Below are positions 1 through 9,990 of a stretch of DNA of 64,000 nt, in pieces. How positions within the stretch are numbered: position 1 is the first letter of the stretch; the number at the start of each line of letters is the position of its first letter. The DNA is taken from contig WARS01000071.1 in the NCBI GenBank assembly GCA_008933995.1, forward strand, positions 2,157,047 through 2,221,046, written 5' to 3'. The notes under the pieces are model-generated. The model was not told where the DNA came from and made no database searches. It saw only the letters and a list, made by a program, of their open reading frames with translations. The position numbers and the translations under genes were made by a program. This DNA comes from Datnioides undecimradiatus (Eukaryota > Chordata > Actinopteri > Lobotiformes > Datnioididae).

Positions 1-1739
1 CTGACACACACACACACAACATCCAGAGACGAGCCCTCATCTTAGTCCTGAGGAAAAGGTCAAAAAACATTTTTCGTCAATGAAATTATCACCGCTTAAA
101 CTTTGCTACCAGGCTAAACCTTTGCACATCCTGTAGACCAGTAAACCTATCAGGGAAATAAAAAATAATATATAAAAATGGAAGAAGACACTAGCGAGCA
201 CACTGGCACTGATCAGAAAGCCAATTATATAATGATACAGATCAGCTGAATTTGAATTATTCGAAAGAATTACAAGTTTGTTTTTGGGACAATCCTGCCG
301 TTTGGTGACAACTTGGTGATATTAACGTGGATTCCTACTGTTTATGCTGCGATCCTTGCGATGAAAGAGAAGCCTTGAAAGCCATGGATCAGTTACCAAT
401 GTCAACACCAATGCACAATGCAGCACCTTGCCTTGCTGACCTGATCGTCCCCCGGTTTGAGTCCAGCCTGGAACCGCTTATTGCGTGTCACCTCGCCGTG
501 ATGCATGGATCAGATAACACAAATTCAATCATTAAAATAACAGAAATGCCACGCGAGGTTGGAAACTGCAATGAAATGCAGCCGTGAATCACAATAGCTG
601 CTGCTCGATTAATTAGGTCGTGTTGCTCCCCCCCGTCTGTTCATTCACATTACTGGGATGACACACATTTTATTACTCAGAGATTTCCGGAAATTTGCTG
701 AAAACTGGTTCAAAATAGCATTATTGGGATCAGTTTACTCAGGAAACACTTACTGAAGAGTAAAAGTTGCTGCAGCTTTAGCTTCCTACATGCATCTTGC
801 ACTGTTGCATGCAGAAACAGGAACGATATCGGTCTCGTGAGTGCTTCACTGTCCTCTCACACGTAGTAGAAGTGGTACATCGGCCCACCCAGAGTGGCAC
901 TGCAGCCTTACATGGACACGCACTTCAGGCTCTAAGTTTAACTGCTTATTCATCAAAGCTCAGGCAGCTAAAGTACAAACAGACACTCACACACACTGCT
1001 GCTGCAGCACAGATCGAACCTGGAACGCAATACACACTGTATCTAGACGACAGTGGATGTGAGGAGGGAAGGAGGAAAGGAAAAGGAGATGTAAACAGGC
1101 GGGAGGGAGGGATGGAAGGAAGGAAAAGAGAGAGACGTTAGAGCATATATAAGCCATGTGTATTGAGCCTGGCAGTAACCCCGGGGAAATTCAGCGGCAC
1201 AGCAGAGTTACTTTGCTGTTTTGATTTGATGAATATTCATGATCAGGCAGAGAGAGAGAGAGAGGGAATGAGCCTGGTTCTCGGCATCGTTTTGATGTGT
1301 TGCTGCTGCAGAGAGAGAGAGCGCTGCCTGGTTAGCGAAAACCCGACCTAGTGCACAGCCTGGTGCCAGCAACCTTATCGGTGGTCATAGTCATTTACGA
1401 AAAATTGGTTTAATTCAGGTTAATTTGCCCCAAATGTGTTCAAACTTCACTTTTTGCAAACAGATGCTGTTAAAGTGGTCGACTACTCTAAAATATAAAA
1501 GTGTATGCCTTCTGTTTGTGCTGCCAAAGTTCATGATGAAAGACAAAACTGTTTTCTAGGGTAGTAAGTCCTGATAAGACTTTAAAAGCATGGATCAGCT
1601 GCTCGAACTGGACCTCCCGGATCACGCTTCATGTCACCGGCACCCGAAACGACACCAACGCCCAGTTGTAACATGACTTATGTCTGTATCAGTGACATGG
1701 ACTTCCAGTGTTGTTAATTAGAATCATCTTAATACGCTT
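1..1739. other. Upstream / 5' intronic DNA, no gene recognised
   Basis: No open frame here has a recognisable domain. The longest (114 codons at 797-1141) ends in low-complexity purine-rich DNA. The stretch holds a short CA run at 5-20, a purine-rich run at about 1055-1140 and two GA runs (about 1248-1266 and 1308-1321). A TATA-like string at 1144-1153 follows the purine run. The oprl1 start exon has an acceptor at 5377, so an upstream untranslated exon or promoter could lie here, but nothing in the sequence fixes it. Confidence 0.5.
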
Positions 1740-1744
1740 GTGAG

Positions 1745-1990
1745 GCACATTTAACACCTTTATATCTGTTGGATAGTCTGCCTTGTCCACTCCTGGACTC
1801 GCCGAAACCATTTATATTCCATTCTTGGTCTGCCTCCATCCGACCTGCAGACTGATTCTGTCATTTGGGGTTTTTTTTCTTCTTGCTTTCTTACGTGCAC
1901 GACTCTGTGATGTGTAATTTGCGCCGCTGCCTGCTTTGGCAAGTACAATCCTGAAAAAGAGATTTATAATGTAAATGAGACTTCGCTCCT
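1745..1990 (+). mobile_element. Possible LINE 3'-tail fragment
   Basis: The segment around 1948-1982 (a run like 'cctgaaaaagagattta' followed by 'atgagacttc') resembles the 3' untranslated tail seen on many fish LINE copies, which usually reads '...aaaaagagatttttaatctcaatgagactt'. Its upstream boundary is a guess. This is recognition from memory of a short, diverged motif, so family and limits are uncertain. Confidence 0.25.
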
Positions 1991-2029
1991 GGCACTGTAG
2001 TTTATATTTAGTCAGTCTCACGTACTCCA

Positions 2030-2660
2030 ACCCGTCAGTTTTCTGATGCATGTCCTGGTTCGGGTCCCAGTGGTGGCAGGCCGAGCTACTTGAGCCCCGC
2101 AGTTCTTCCACATCCTGCAGCTCTCCCTCAGGGATCCAGAGGTGTCTACCAAACCAGATGGGATACATCCCCCTGGAGCTTGTTCTGGGTGTTGGGGTCT
2201 TCTCCCAGCTGGATGCTCATGAAGTACCTCCACAGTATCCAACTCAAACGCCCGAAACGCCTCAGCTGTGTCTGTTTCAACATGAAGGAGCAGCAGTTCT
2301 CCTCTGATCTTCTGCTGAACTTCTTCCCTAAGGGTAATCCCGGACACCCTGTGACAGTGACCCATTTCGGCTGCTTGTAAAAGGACCTCGTGATCCTAGA
2401 CGAGATTTGAAGAGTAGATTAACCAGTGCACCGAGAGCTTCACTTCCTCTTCACTGCAACATTAATCCACTTGTCTTTGGTCTCATCTCCACTTGTTAGC
2501 CAGACCCCAAGATCCTTCAACTCCTTCATTTGCAGCCGGAGCTCACTCCCAACTTTGAGTGAGCAACCCCTCCATTTTCCAGCACACAGATGTCAGACGT
2601 GGAGGTCCTGATGCTAACTCCTGCCTCAGTGAGTACTGATGGTCACGGCAGGGGTGTCTC
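2030..2660 (-). mobile_element. Degraded non-LTR retrotransposon (3' end of reverse-transcriptase ORF), antisense
   Basis: Read on the minus strand, broken frames follow the C-terminal part of a reverse-transcriptase ORF common in teleost LINEs. In order from 2660 down there is an 'RTSTSD' segment, an 'LKDLGV'-like segment, 'RVSGITLREEVQQKIRGELL', then 'GRRPQHPEQAPGG' and a 'WIPEGELQDVEEL'-like tail. Several frameshifts and stops interrupt it, so it is not functional. The clade (RTE/Rex3-like is my best guess) is from memory. It lies antisense to oprl1 and upstream of the start exon. Confidence 0.7.
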
Positions 2661-4403
2661 ATCTTCAAAAGGCAGAGCAGTGAATGCTGACTAGCATACC
2701 AAATGTGTGAGCCAGGTTCCTGGTCTTCTGTTCAGCAATTCAAGTAGATCTGGTGTTTAATCCATTGACTGACGTATCCCAGGTCAAAGGAACAGTCAAT
2801 CAATAACAGCTTAGTAGGTAGGAAGCTTTTATCAAACCTCATATTTCACGGTTTTATTAAAAAAGCAGCAGCAGTGAAAGCACGCTTTTCATTTTCGGCA
2901 GACTGGCCCAGCTGACTGTCATCACTGCTGGCAGATTAAATTAGCCGCAGCCGGTAAACATCGCGGTTAAAAGGAAAGGTCTGGCTATTCTCCGGCTAAT
3001 GTGCCACATGGCAGTGTGCCTGTGCACCAACCGGAGCGCCCTGTGTGTTGTTTAACCAGCGCAGTGGTGACTTTTCTCCAGAGAAATGATCAGCTGATCA
3101 CCTTAGGTCGACTGCAAGAATCTCACTGTTTAACCCTTTGTTCACGTCATGACAAAGTTTAATTCCATCACAGTAGCTGGTGAAATGCTCGGGCCTCATC
3201 TGAAGTCGTGCTGTTAGATTTATGCTCGGACTCAGTCGCTGCCAACCGGGGCTCTCATGTTCGACTCATAAAATATGCAGTGCATATAAAACTCAGCTTA
3301 AACAGGCTCCGACGATCCCACGTGTAATTAATGCACCTGTGATCTGTGAGTCTCAAATCACCGTAAATTGACAGCACCTGCCATGTGATGTGTCGCCGGC
3401 ACTAATGTGGGTTTAGCCAGGAAGCTGTGGGCTAAAAGAGAAGATTCAAACTCTTTGGAAGGTTATTTTGATGCTGAAGGAGACTGAAGGTGGACTAACT
3501 TGCAGACCGACCAACGAAACCAAACAGGCAGCTTGGGAGTGTGTCGCCGCTGCAGTGAGGGAATACAAGAATGCCCATAGAGACCTACAGCATGAAAACA
3601 ACAGGACTAATTCCCATGACTTTGTTCATAAAGCTCACCACAGGCTTGGATGCATACGTGCTCCAAACTGTTAGCAAGTCAAGTCTAAACCTCACAGATA
3701 TGATGATTTCTATGTCAAAGTAAGGTTTTCACAAGTAACTACTTATTATACTTGTGTTTAAAGCTCATAAGTCAATTTTATGAATGAGGTGCTAACTGTC
3801 TGAATGTGTTCTTTACATTTTCATGTTGGTCTTGACAACAGCTTGTGAAATAGATGGTTTAAAGGTGATTGGGTGTCTTTCGGCGTTGGTTTTTTTTGGA
3901 GGTGATAAGTGATTTAATCAGTGGATGCAATGCTGGATTTGATTTTGATGGAACATACTATCAAACCCCGTCTTTAGTGAACACATAGTTATAAAATAAT
4001 TGGTAATCAGGGCTAACAGTGTGTGACTCTACAGCTAGAAGCAGTTACTTTCTCCTCTTTGGCTAATATTTACCAAAACCCGAGCAAAGCCCAGCTGCTT
4101 CAGGGAATCACTGAGCCTTTTCCAGTTTGTGACCTGTTTTTAGGTTGTGGCCCATAAGAAAAACATGAAAAGACACGGCCGCTATCTATTAGCATTAACA
4201 GTTTTTTGTCTTTTAGGATTATTGCTCATGAAAAGCCAAGAATAGGATCACTTTTTGTCTTATTCTCACTGCATTTGCATCCATAAATATTCATAAAATA
4301 GTACTCCCTCCCCCATTCTCTCCCTTAGCCTCTCTCTCCCACACATCTTGGCATTAATATATCCCTCACGTGGCAGTGCATTAATAGTAAATTTGATGCT
4401 GCC
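2661..4403. other. Non-coding spacer, nothing recognised
   Basis: There are no repeats I can name. One short frame at 3468-3674 (68 codons) contains 'KQAAWECVAAAVREYKNA', which faintly recalls Myb/SANT-like domains of transposon-derived proteins. It is too short and isolated to annotate. The rest is AT-rich single-copy-looking DNA. Confidence 0.5.
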
Positions 4404-4632
4404 AGTTCCTCTCCTCATTTTGCACCGTGCCCTTCCTTCCAGTCGTCCTCAGCCTCCTCCCAATCTGCTCAACTTTCCTCGTCTTTCCCTCCGGTTCCTC
4501 GCTCCTCCAGCTTCTTCTTTCCTTCCTCTTTTGCTGCTTTTCCTCATCGTCCATCTGCCCCCTGTTGATTTCTTTACTTCATGCTTTCTTCTTACCTTCT
4601 CTGCCCCCCCCCCCCACTTTCCTTTACTTGTC
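4404..4632 (+). repeat. Pyrimidine-rich tract (purine tract on minus strand)
   Basis: About 230 bases are dominated by C and T on the + strand, ending in an 11-13 base C run near 4605-4617. The open frames across it on both strands are low-complexity artefacts. Confidence 0.7.
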
Positions 4633-4781
4633 CAGCCTACCTCTGCCACATTCAGCAAAGTGGGACGTTGTGTGACATTTCAATAAAGCCATGATAAGTG
4701 CCGGGGCAGGGTTGTTAGGGTTGGATTGTACAAAGGCAGACTTCCAAACTGAGAATTACAGTATGTTTCATGTGTCTTACA

Positions 4782-5102
4782 TCTCTAAACCATCCATCCA
4801 TCCATTTTCTGTAAGCGCTTCAGGTCTTTTGGGGTTGTGGGGTTGGAGCCTATCCCAGCAGCCATTGGGCAGGACATGGGGTACACCCAGGACAGGTCGC
4901 CAGTCTGATACTAGGAGACAAACGCATTTGCCCCTTCTGGCCAATTTAGAGTTTCTAGTTCACCTAACACGCATGTTTTGGGTGGACCCGCAGGGAACCC
5001 AACATGCAAACTCAACACACGGTCGGGAATCAAACCTGGGACCTTGTTGCTGCGAGGCAAAGTGCTAACCACCAAGCCACCTCGTTGCACCTTCTCTAAA
5101 CC
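4782..5102 (-). mobile_element. tRNA-derived SINE with ATGG tail and 10-bp target-site duplication
   Basis: On the minus strand the element starts near 5092 with a tRNA-like head. A box A-like TGGCTTGGTGG and a box B-like GGTTTGATTCC are spaced as in a Pol III promoter. It then runs through the conserved teleost SINE body and ends at about 4792 in a repeated ATGG tail (seen as CCATCCATCC on the + strand). The 10-bp string tctctaaacc occurs at 4782-4791 and again at 5093-5102, flanking the element as a target-site duplication. The body is diverged but nearly full length. Confidence 0.8.
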
Positions 5103-5377
5103 TGGAGTCATTGAAAAATAAAGTTTGCGTATGTGAATTTCAAATAAAAGCCACATTACTACACTTTGGTGCCTCCAGTGTCATCACCCCAGGGGCTATG
5201 TTGACATTTCTTTGTATATCTTGGGTTAATTGACTGCGCATGTTGTGCCAGGTAGCTGGTTGGTTCCAGCCTCTAGGCTTGCCGGCTTCCTTCTCGTAGC
5301 TTTACCTCAGTCTTTGTTCACGAAATTAGATTCGACAGTTGAATTCCCTGTCAAACGTCTCTTCTTCCTTATTTCAG
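5103..5377 (+). other. oprl1: End of 5' intron and splice acceptor before oprl1 start exon
   Basis: A pyrimidine-rich stretch (5359-5373) ends in AG at 5376-5377, a good 3' splice site 33 bases before the start codon. It implies an upstream untranslated exon. An in-frame ATG at 5339 lies on the intron side of this acceptor, so it should not be used in the spliced mRNA. Confidence 0.65.
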
Positions 5378-5410
5378 GTTGGCGTAGAAACTCCCTCTCG
5401 CCGCTCAGAC
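5378..5410 (+). promoter_or_regulatory. oprl1: oprl1 5' UTR segment of start exon and Kozak context
   Basis: This is the 33-base leader between the acceptor AG (5376-5377) and the ATG at 5411. The start context has G at -3 and G at +4, a strong Kozak match. The leader is open in the receptor frame, so an upstream exon with an in-frame ATG could extend the N-terminus. Nothing in the window shows such an exon. Confidence 0.6.
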
Positions 5411-5619
5411 ATGGAGTTCCCGGACGACTTCCTGCTGGCCGAGCTCAGTCACCTGCAGCTCTACAACGACTCGCTCTTCCAGAACAACTTCAGCAGTGCC
5501 TACAACGAGACCGACGCCTTACTGCCGACGGGGGTCAAGGTCACCATTGTGGTCGTCTACATGATTGTCTGTGTCATCGGCCTGGTGGGCAACTTCCTGG
5601 TCATGTACGTCATCATAAG
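5411..5619 (+). CDS. oprl1: Nociceptin/orphanin FQ receptor, coding exon 1 (N-terminus and TM1)
   Basis: This exon encodes residues 1-69 and the first two bases of Arg70 of a class A GPCR that binds nociceptin at the plasma membrane and signals through Gi/o (family knowledge). The extracellular N-terminus has three N-glycosylation sequons (N19-D-S, N26-F-S, N32-E-T). TM1 spans about residues 44-69 with the conserved GLVGN motif, N61 being position 1.50. The ATG at 5411 is chosen because it follows the acceptor at 5377, has a strong Kozak context and gives an N-terminus of family-typical length. The donor is AG|GTAAGAG at 5619/5620 (phase 2), the same place where mammalian opioid receptor genes are interrupted after TM1. 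Splicing to 54514 gives Ile-Ile-Arg-Tyr-Thr-Lys-Met-Lys, matching the family ICL1. TM1 alone would not separate NOP from mu, delta or kappa; later exons do. Confidence 0.93.
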
Positions 5620-8600
5620 GTAAGAGCAACTCGAGTTTTTAGCGCGTACATTTGCACCAAATTGAACTTGAGTCAAGATCTTCCTTGGACTGAAACGCTA
5701 GAATCGAGTAAACCATTTAAATCCACCTTTTACAAGTCGATTTGCATCGGAAACTGTGAAAATAGTCAGTTTGCCGGCGTATTAAGATCATTTTGACCTG
5801 TGTGTACACAGTCCTTTATGACCTCTAATTTGTTTTCTTTTTGCTGTAAGCTTCGATTTCACCTTTCGACCGCTCTTGTTGAAAAGCGATTTATAAGATT
5901 TATATGAGAGTCTCAACACAAATAGCTCAGAAAAACCCAAGAGCCCAGACTTCCAGTTCAGTGACGGCACATTCTCAGCCTTTGTAGTCAGGGAATGATG
6001 ACAGCACTGCTATCGCTACAGGAAGCTGCACTGAAGGTATGAAATGCTTAACTTTCATGAGGAATCCAGTCCAAACATATGAAAAGACTCTCAGCTGTTT
6101 TTCGATGTTGTGAGGGTTCAGTCACATGCAAGTCACAGCTCAGTGCCACCGCAGCTGCTCCGTCTCAGTCCGTCTGTCAGATGTTCAGTCACCGTCACCG
6201 CAGCCTGTCGATGCCGGTGCTGAAGCATTAGCCCGTACGTCAATGCATTGATTGGAAGAAGGTTATGCAGTGTCAATCTTGATAGTGGTTTAAGTCAATT
6301 GTGTGCTGTTTCACTGTAAAATGAATGTTTTTGCACGCTGGGAGCCTCAGATTTAAACTAAATATCACGCCTAATCAGAAAGCATCTGTGCGGTGCGTGT
6401 ACACGTTGTATGAATGCACAGGACTGTACAACAGACTGTGCAGGTATCTCCTCTGTGCATGTGTGTGCAGTCATGCAGCAAGCTGTCGGATCATGTGTTA
6501 TCGTGTTGAATCACAAGACTCTCTGCGTGCGTGCGTGTTTGCGTGGGAGGTCCTTCAGCTTCATGGGGACCACAACGCTGGGTCCCTAGATAGGTGTGCA
6601 CAGCACTGTGTGTGTGTTTTACACATGTTGGGGTCACATTTGTGGGGTTTAAGGTAAACAAAGTCACTGCGATGTCTCTGAACGAACGGATGCACGACGA
6701 GTGTGTGTTTGTGTGCGCTGTGATGCTTTGTTGCACTTCTAGCCCGCAGTGACGCTCGGTGTGTGTTTGCTGGAGACAGACGTGATGCCAAGCTAAACAT
6801 GACTGACAGCTCTGTGTTCGCAACTACAAAAACAGTGCACAGGAGATGTTGTCAAATCTCTCTCTAAACTGTCCGTCAGCCTCTGGATGAATCTCAGGAG
6901 AGACTAAATTCAGACTGTGTTGTTACAAAATTATGTTTATACAAAACAAAAAGCAGCTGCAACATTTTTCATCCAACAAATCGCTGCGAAAAAGCTGCGC
7001 TGCTGTCAAATTCTGACTGCGACGGACAAAGAATCCACAGTTTTTTCTGCTATTGCAACCATTTCTGCAGGTTTTAGTTTGGGTTTTTCTGTCATGGGAG
7101 GTTTTTGACTTTTGCAAAGTGGCATGTGGCTCTCGGTGGATGCTTTACATCTCAATTCTTGAAGAAGACATGCTAAGCGTGTGAGTTTTAAGAGCTTTTT
7201 AAGTTTTGTACAATTACTCCAACGCCACTGTGGCTCCAACCCACGCTGCACCTTTTCTTTTCAAATTACTGCTCCGACAGATTTAACAGCCAGAAAGCAG
7301 CAGCGAGATGTTAATCCTGTTCTTTGTCCTCTTCCTGCACGATGCCAAACTTGGCATGTCTTCACAAGGCGCTGAGCTGGTGGCTCAAATCAGATGTTTT
7401 CACAAAAAACATAATGAGCAGCCGTCAGTTGGAGAAACTAGTGGTTGTGAAAAGTGCTAGTGTGCGACTGCACGTCTGGCTTAAGGGCTGTCAACAGAAA
7501 CATCCCCTTCAAACTTCTACAGCAGAGCAGATCCCATTAAACCTTCATCCAAATCATATTCATCTTCTGTTAAAGTCGTGATCACCAACAGAGCAAAGTT
7601 CAGGAAGAGGTAAGAGCATCTCAGAGATCCAGCAGCCGTCTTGTACGTATCAAACCTTCTCTGTTTAACTCTGCTAATGTTCTGTCTTGCTCTCTACTTC
7701 GTAAAGTGGAGGTGATGAAGATGCATCTGGATTCACAGGGGTAACACTTGCACAGATGCATACATGCATATCAAACTTTACTGGAAAGTAATCAAACTGA
7801 AGTAATAATGTTGACATTTTGTGATAGCAAAGTCGTAAACAGTTGTTCATTTGATATTTGCATATACGGATGTGACGACTGTCACAAATGTTTGTGCTGC
7901 AGCCGCCCCCCAGTTACAGATTAATTATGGGGAAATTGATGCATAAATGAAACAACAACAGGTCAGCTGTTTAGCAGACAAACGTTGTAGTATGTTGAGC
8001 TGAAAACATGCACGAAATACCGCCGTCCAATCACAAAGAGTGACCAACTGATGCCGCAGCACAGCAAGAGCTCGAGCCTCCTTTGGCGAACACGCTCTGC
8101 ATTCATGCTGCACACCGGCACGGCCTGCAGCACCACTCATCTTTAAGCTCTAATCAATCAAACTTTATTTAAACAGTGGAGTCAAACAGGAAATGCAAAA
8201 TAGACGTGCATGCCATAGATTGGCTGACTGTTGGCCAGAGTGGAGGTCTGCGCTCTGTAGCTACAGCTGTTCTCGCTGTGACATCAGCACGCAGGTCTGT
8301 GGACATAAGACACGTTAGTCACTCGCTGCGAATCATTCCATCTGTCTCCACGCCTTTGGCATTCACACCCACACGCACTCACACAAGGAACACGCACGCA
8401 CGTCTCCTGAATCACACACACACAGGTGTTGAATCACGCCGGCACTCGACTCGCTCTCCACGCTCAACAGTGTCATCTCAGCCGCTGCCCTCAGTAAAGA
8501 TGGCCGCCCCCGACAACTTGGCCTCATCCGGGGTGTCAGGAGGCTGCAGCCTCCATTAACTGTGTCAGGTTGGATGAAAAGGGCTGACGATTACACAAGA

Positions 8601-9369
8601 CGGCCAAACACGATGCTCGCCATCACCATATGAGGCGGAGCGGCGCGTAGGTGTTTGCCCTCATTAGCTCCTGATCCGCCGCACGGATTCCGTGTTGAAT
8701 TCCCGCGACCGCGTTAGACGCTTTTCCTCGCACGGTGACTTGAACGACGCCGATATTTGTATTTTCATGGACAATCAGAGACATTTTCTGTCCATTAGCA
8801 TCTCAAAGGCCTGAGTTTGATTTTCTGCTGTGCTGCTGTCTAATGCTTCAAAACACGGCCCCCTGTTTGTGTTCGCGGCTGCAGACTGGGAGCTGTGAAC
8901 CTGCTCATTTACTTGCAAGTTAAGCTGTAATTAAAGCTCATTTGTTCCTCGCTTTGCAAAGTCTGACTGCATGAGTGAGACTTTAAAGGTGTTTGCCTGT
9001 GGCTCTGCTGCATTTGGCTAACTAGGAAAACAGCCAGTAAGACAAGCTCTTTACAGCCCTGTTAGCCCAAATTCTATAAATACCACTGACAGTTAAGTGA
9101 TGTCATGTAATATTTTAATATATTATAATACAGATCTTTTAACGTTTTTATTAAAAAGAGTCATTTTTTGGTTTTTGTGGGAGATGAGTTTCAACAAAAT
9201 CTAAAAGTCTTCTCATGCAGAAAGATGTTGACGTTAGCTCGCCCTCCGTCCTGTTGAGTTCAAGTTTGTGGAGTTGTGACACCAAAAAGAACCTAAAAAG
9301 AAAGAAATGAGGTCATAAAAGGAATAATTTAAAAACAAAAGTTTAAAAAAGGCAAGATTTCAACACAAA
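5620..9369. other. Intron 1 block: no recognised element
   Basis: Unique-looking intronic DNA. It includes a TG/TGCG-rich stretch near 6400-6720 and CA-rich runs near 8365-8430. No open frame carries a recognisable domain. A GTAAGA donor-like string at 7611 lacks a convincing paired exon. Confidence 0.5.
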
Positions 9370-9655
9370 AGCACCTTTTGTTAAGGCCAAGACGTTAATA
9401 AATGATAGAAATCAACCATCACATCACACACAAGTGTTAAACTGAAATCCATACAAGTTAAATGATAATACCATGTTTCATCCACTCGATTAGCTAATGC
9501 TGGTTTTCTTAAAATCAGCAATTTTCCAATGGAAGTTTTGTGGATTGTGATGCTAGCGAGCGCTAACTGTGAAGTTAGCAGGAGCAGCTCAGAGCCAGTG
9601 TTACGATGATATGCAGCCGTGACTCACTGCTCAGTGTGCAGAGTTCAGAGGTGTG
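9370..9655 (+). repeat. Dispersed repeat copy A (unclassified teleost repeat)
   Basis: It shares an ordered series of blocks with 22250-22495 in the same orientation: 'aaggccaagac', 'ttttcttaaaatc', 'ttttccaatgg/actttccaatgg', a GCTAA-rich stretch, and 'gtgactcactgctcagtg/gtgactcaccgctgagtg'. The copies are diverged with small indels. I cannot name the family. Confidence 0.6.
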
Positions 9656-9859
9656 TTCATGTCGTGTTCAGACCAACGTAAAGGGGCAAGAAGGTTTGTT
9701 TTTGCCGTTAACAGCTAGCATGACGACCGAGGAAGAGAAACAGGAAGCGACACTGCCCAAGCCACGATCGGTTGTTTTACACTTTTCGAGCAATTCATGT
9801 TTAAAGCATTTCAGTATCCGGCGTCGACTCATGCAACTCCCGACTCGCTGATCTCCCCA

Positions 9860-9990
9860 CATCTGCATCCAAACCCCTGCAGATGATCCAGGATGCAGCA
9901 GCTCGTCTGGTCTTCAACCAACCCAACAAAGCTCACGTCACCCCTCTGTCCAGGTTCCTCCACTGGCTCCCAGTGCAATGCGCCAAGATG
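9860..9990 (+). mobile_element. LINE (L2/Rex1-like) reverse-transcriptase C-terminal fragment
   Basis: The frame from 9874 translates as PLQMIQDAAARLVFNQPNKA then HVTPLSRFLHWLPV. This is the very common C-terminal motif of teleost L2/Rex1-type LINE ORFs (typically 'IQNAAARLV...HVTPL...LHWLPV'). Only about 37 codons survive before the match ends, so this is a short 5'- and 3'-truncated relic in sense orientation to oprl1. Confidence 0.75.

Noticed and set aside
3468-3674. Myb/SANT-like short frame (KQAAWECVAAAV)
   Set aside because: Only about 18 residues resemble the family, and no transposon ends or further homology are visible.
5339-5410. Longer oprl1 N-terminus from the ATG at 5339
   Set aside because: The ATG lies upstream of a good splice acceptor (5377), so it is intronic in the spliced mRNA.
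5230-5796. 188-codon + strand open frame over oprl1 exon 1
   Set aside because: It is the out-of-frame shadow of the receptor exon, runs into the intron on both sides, and has no domain.
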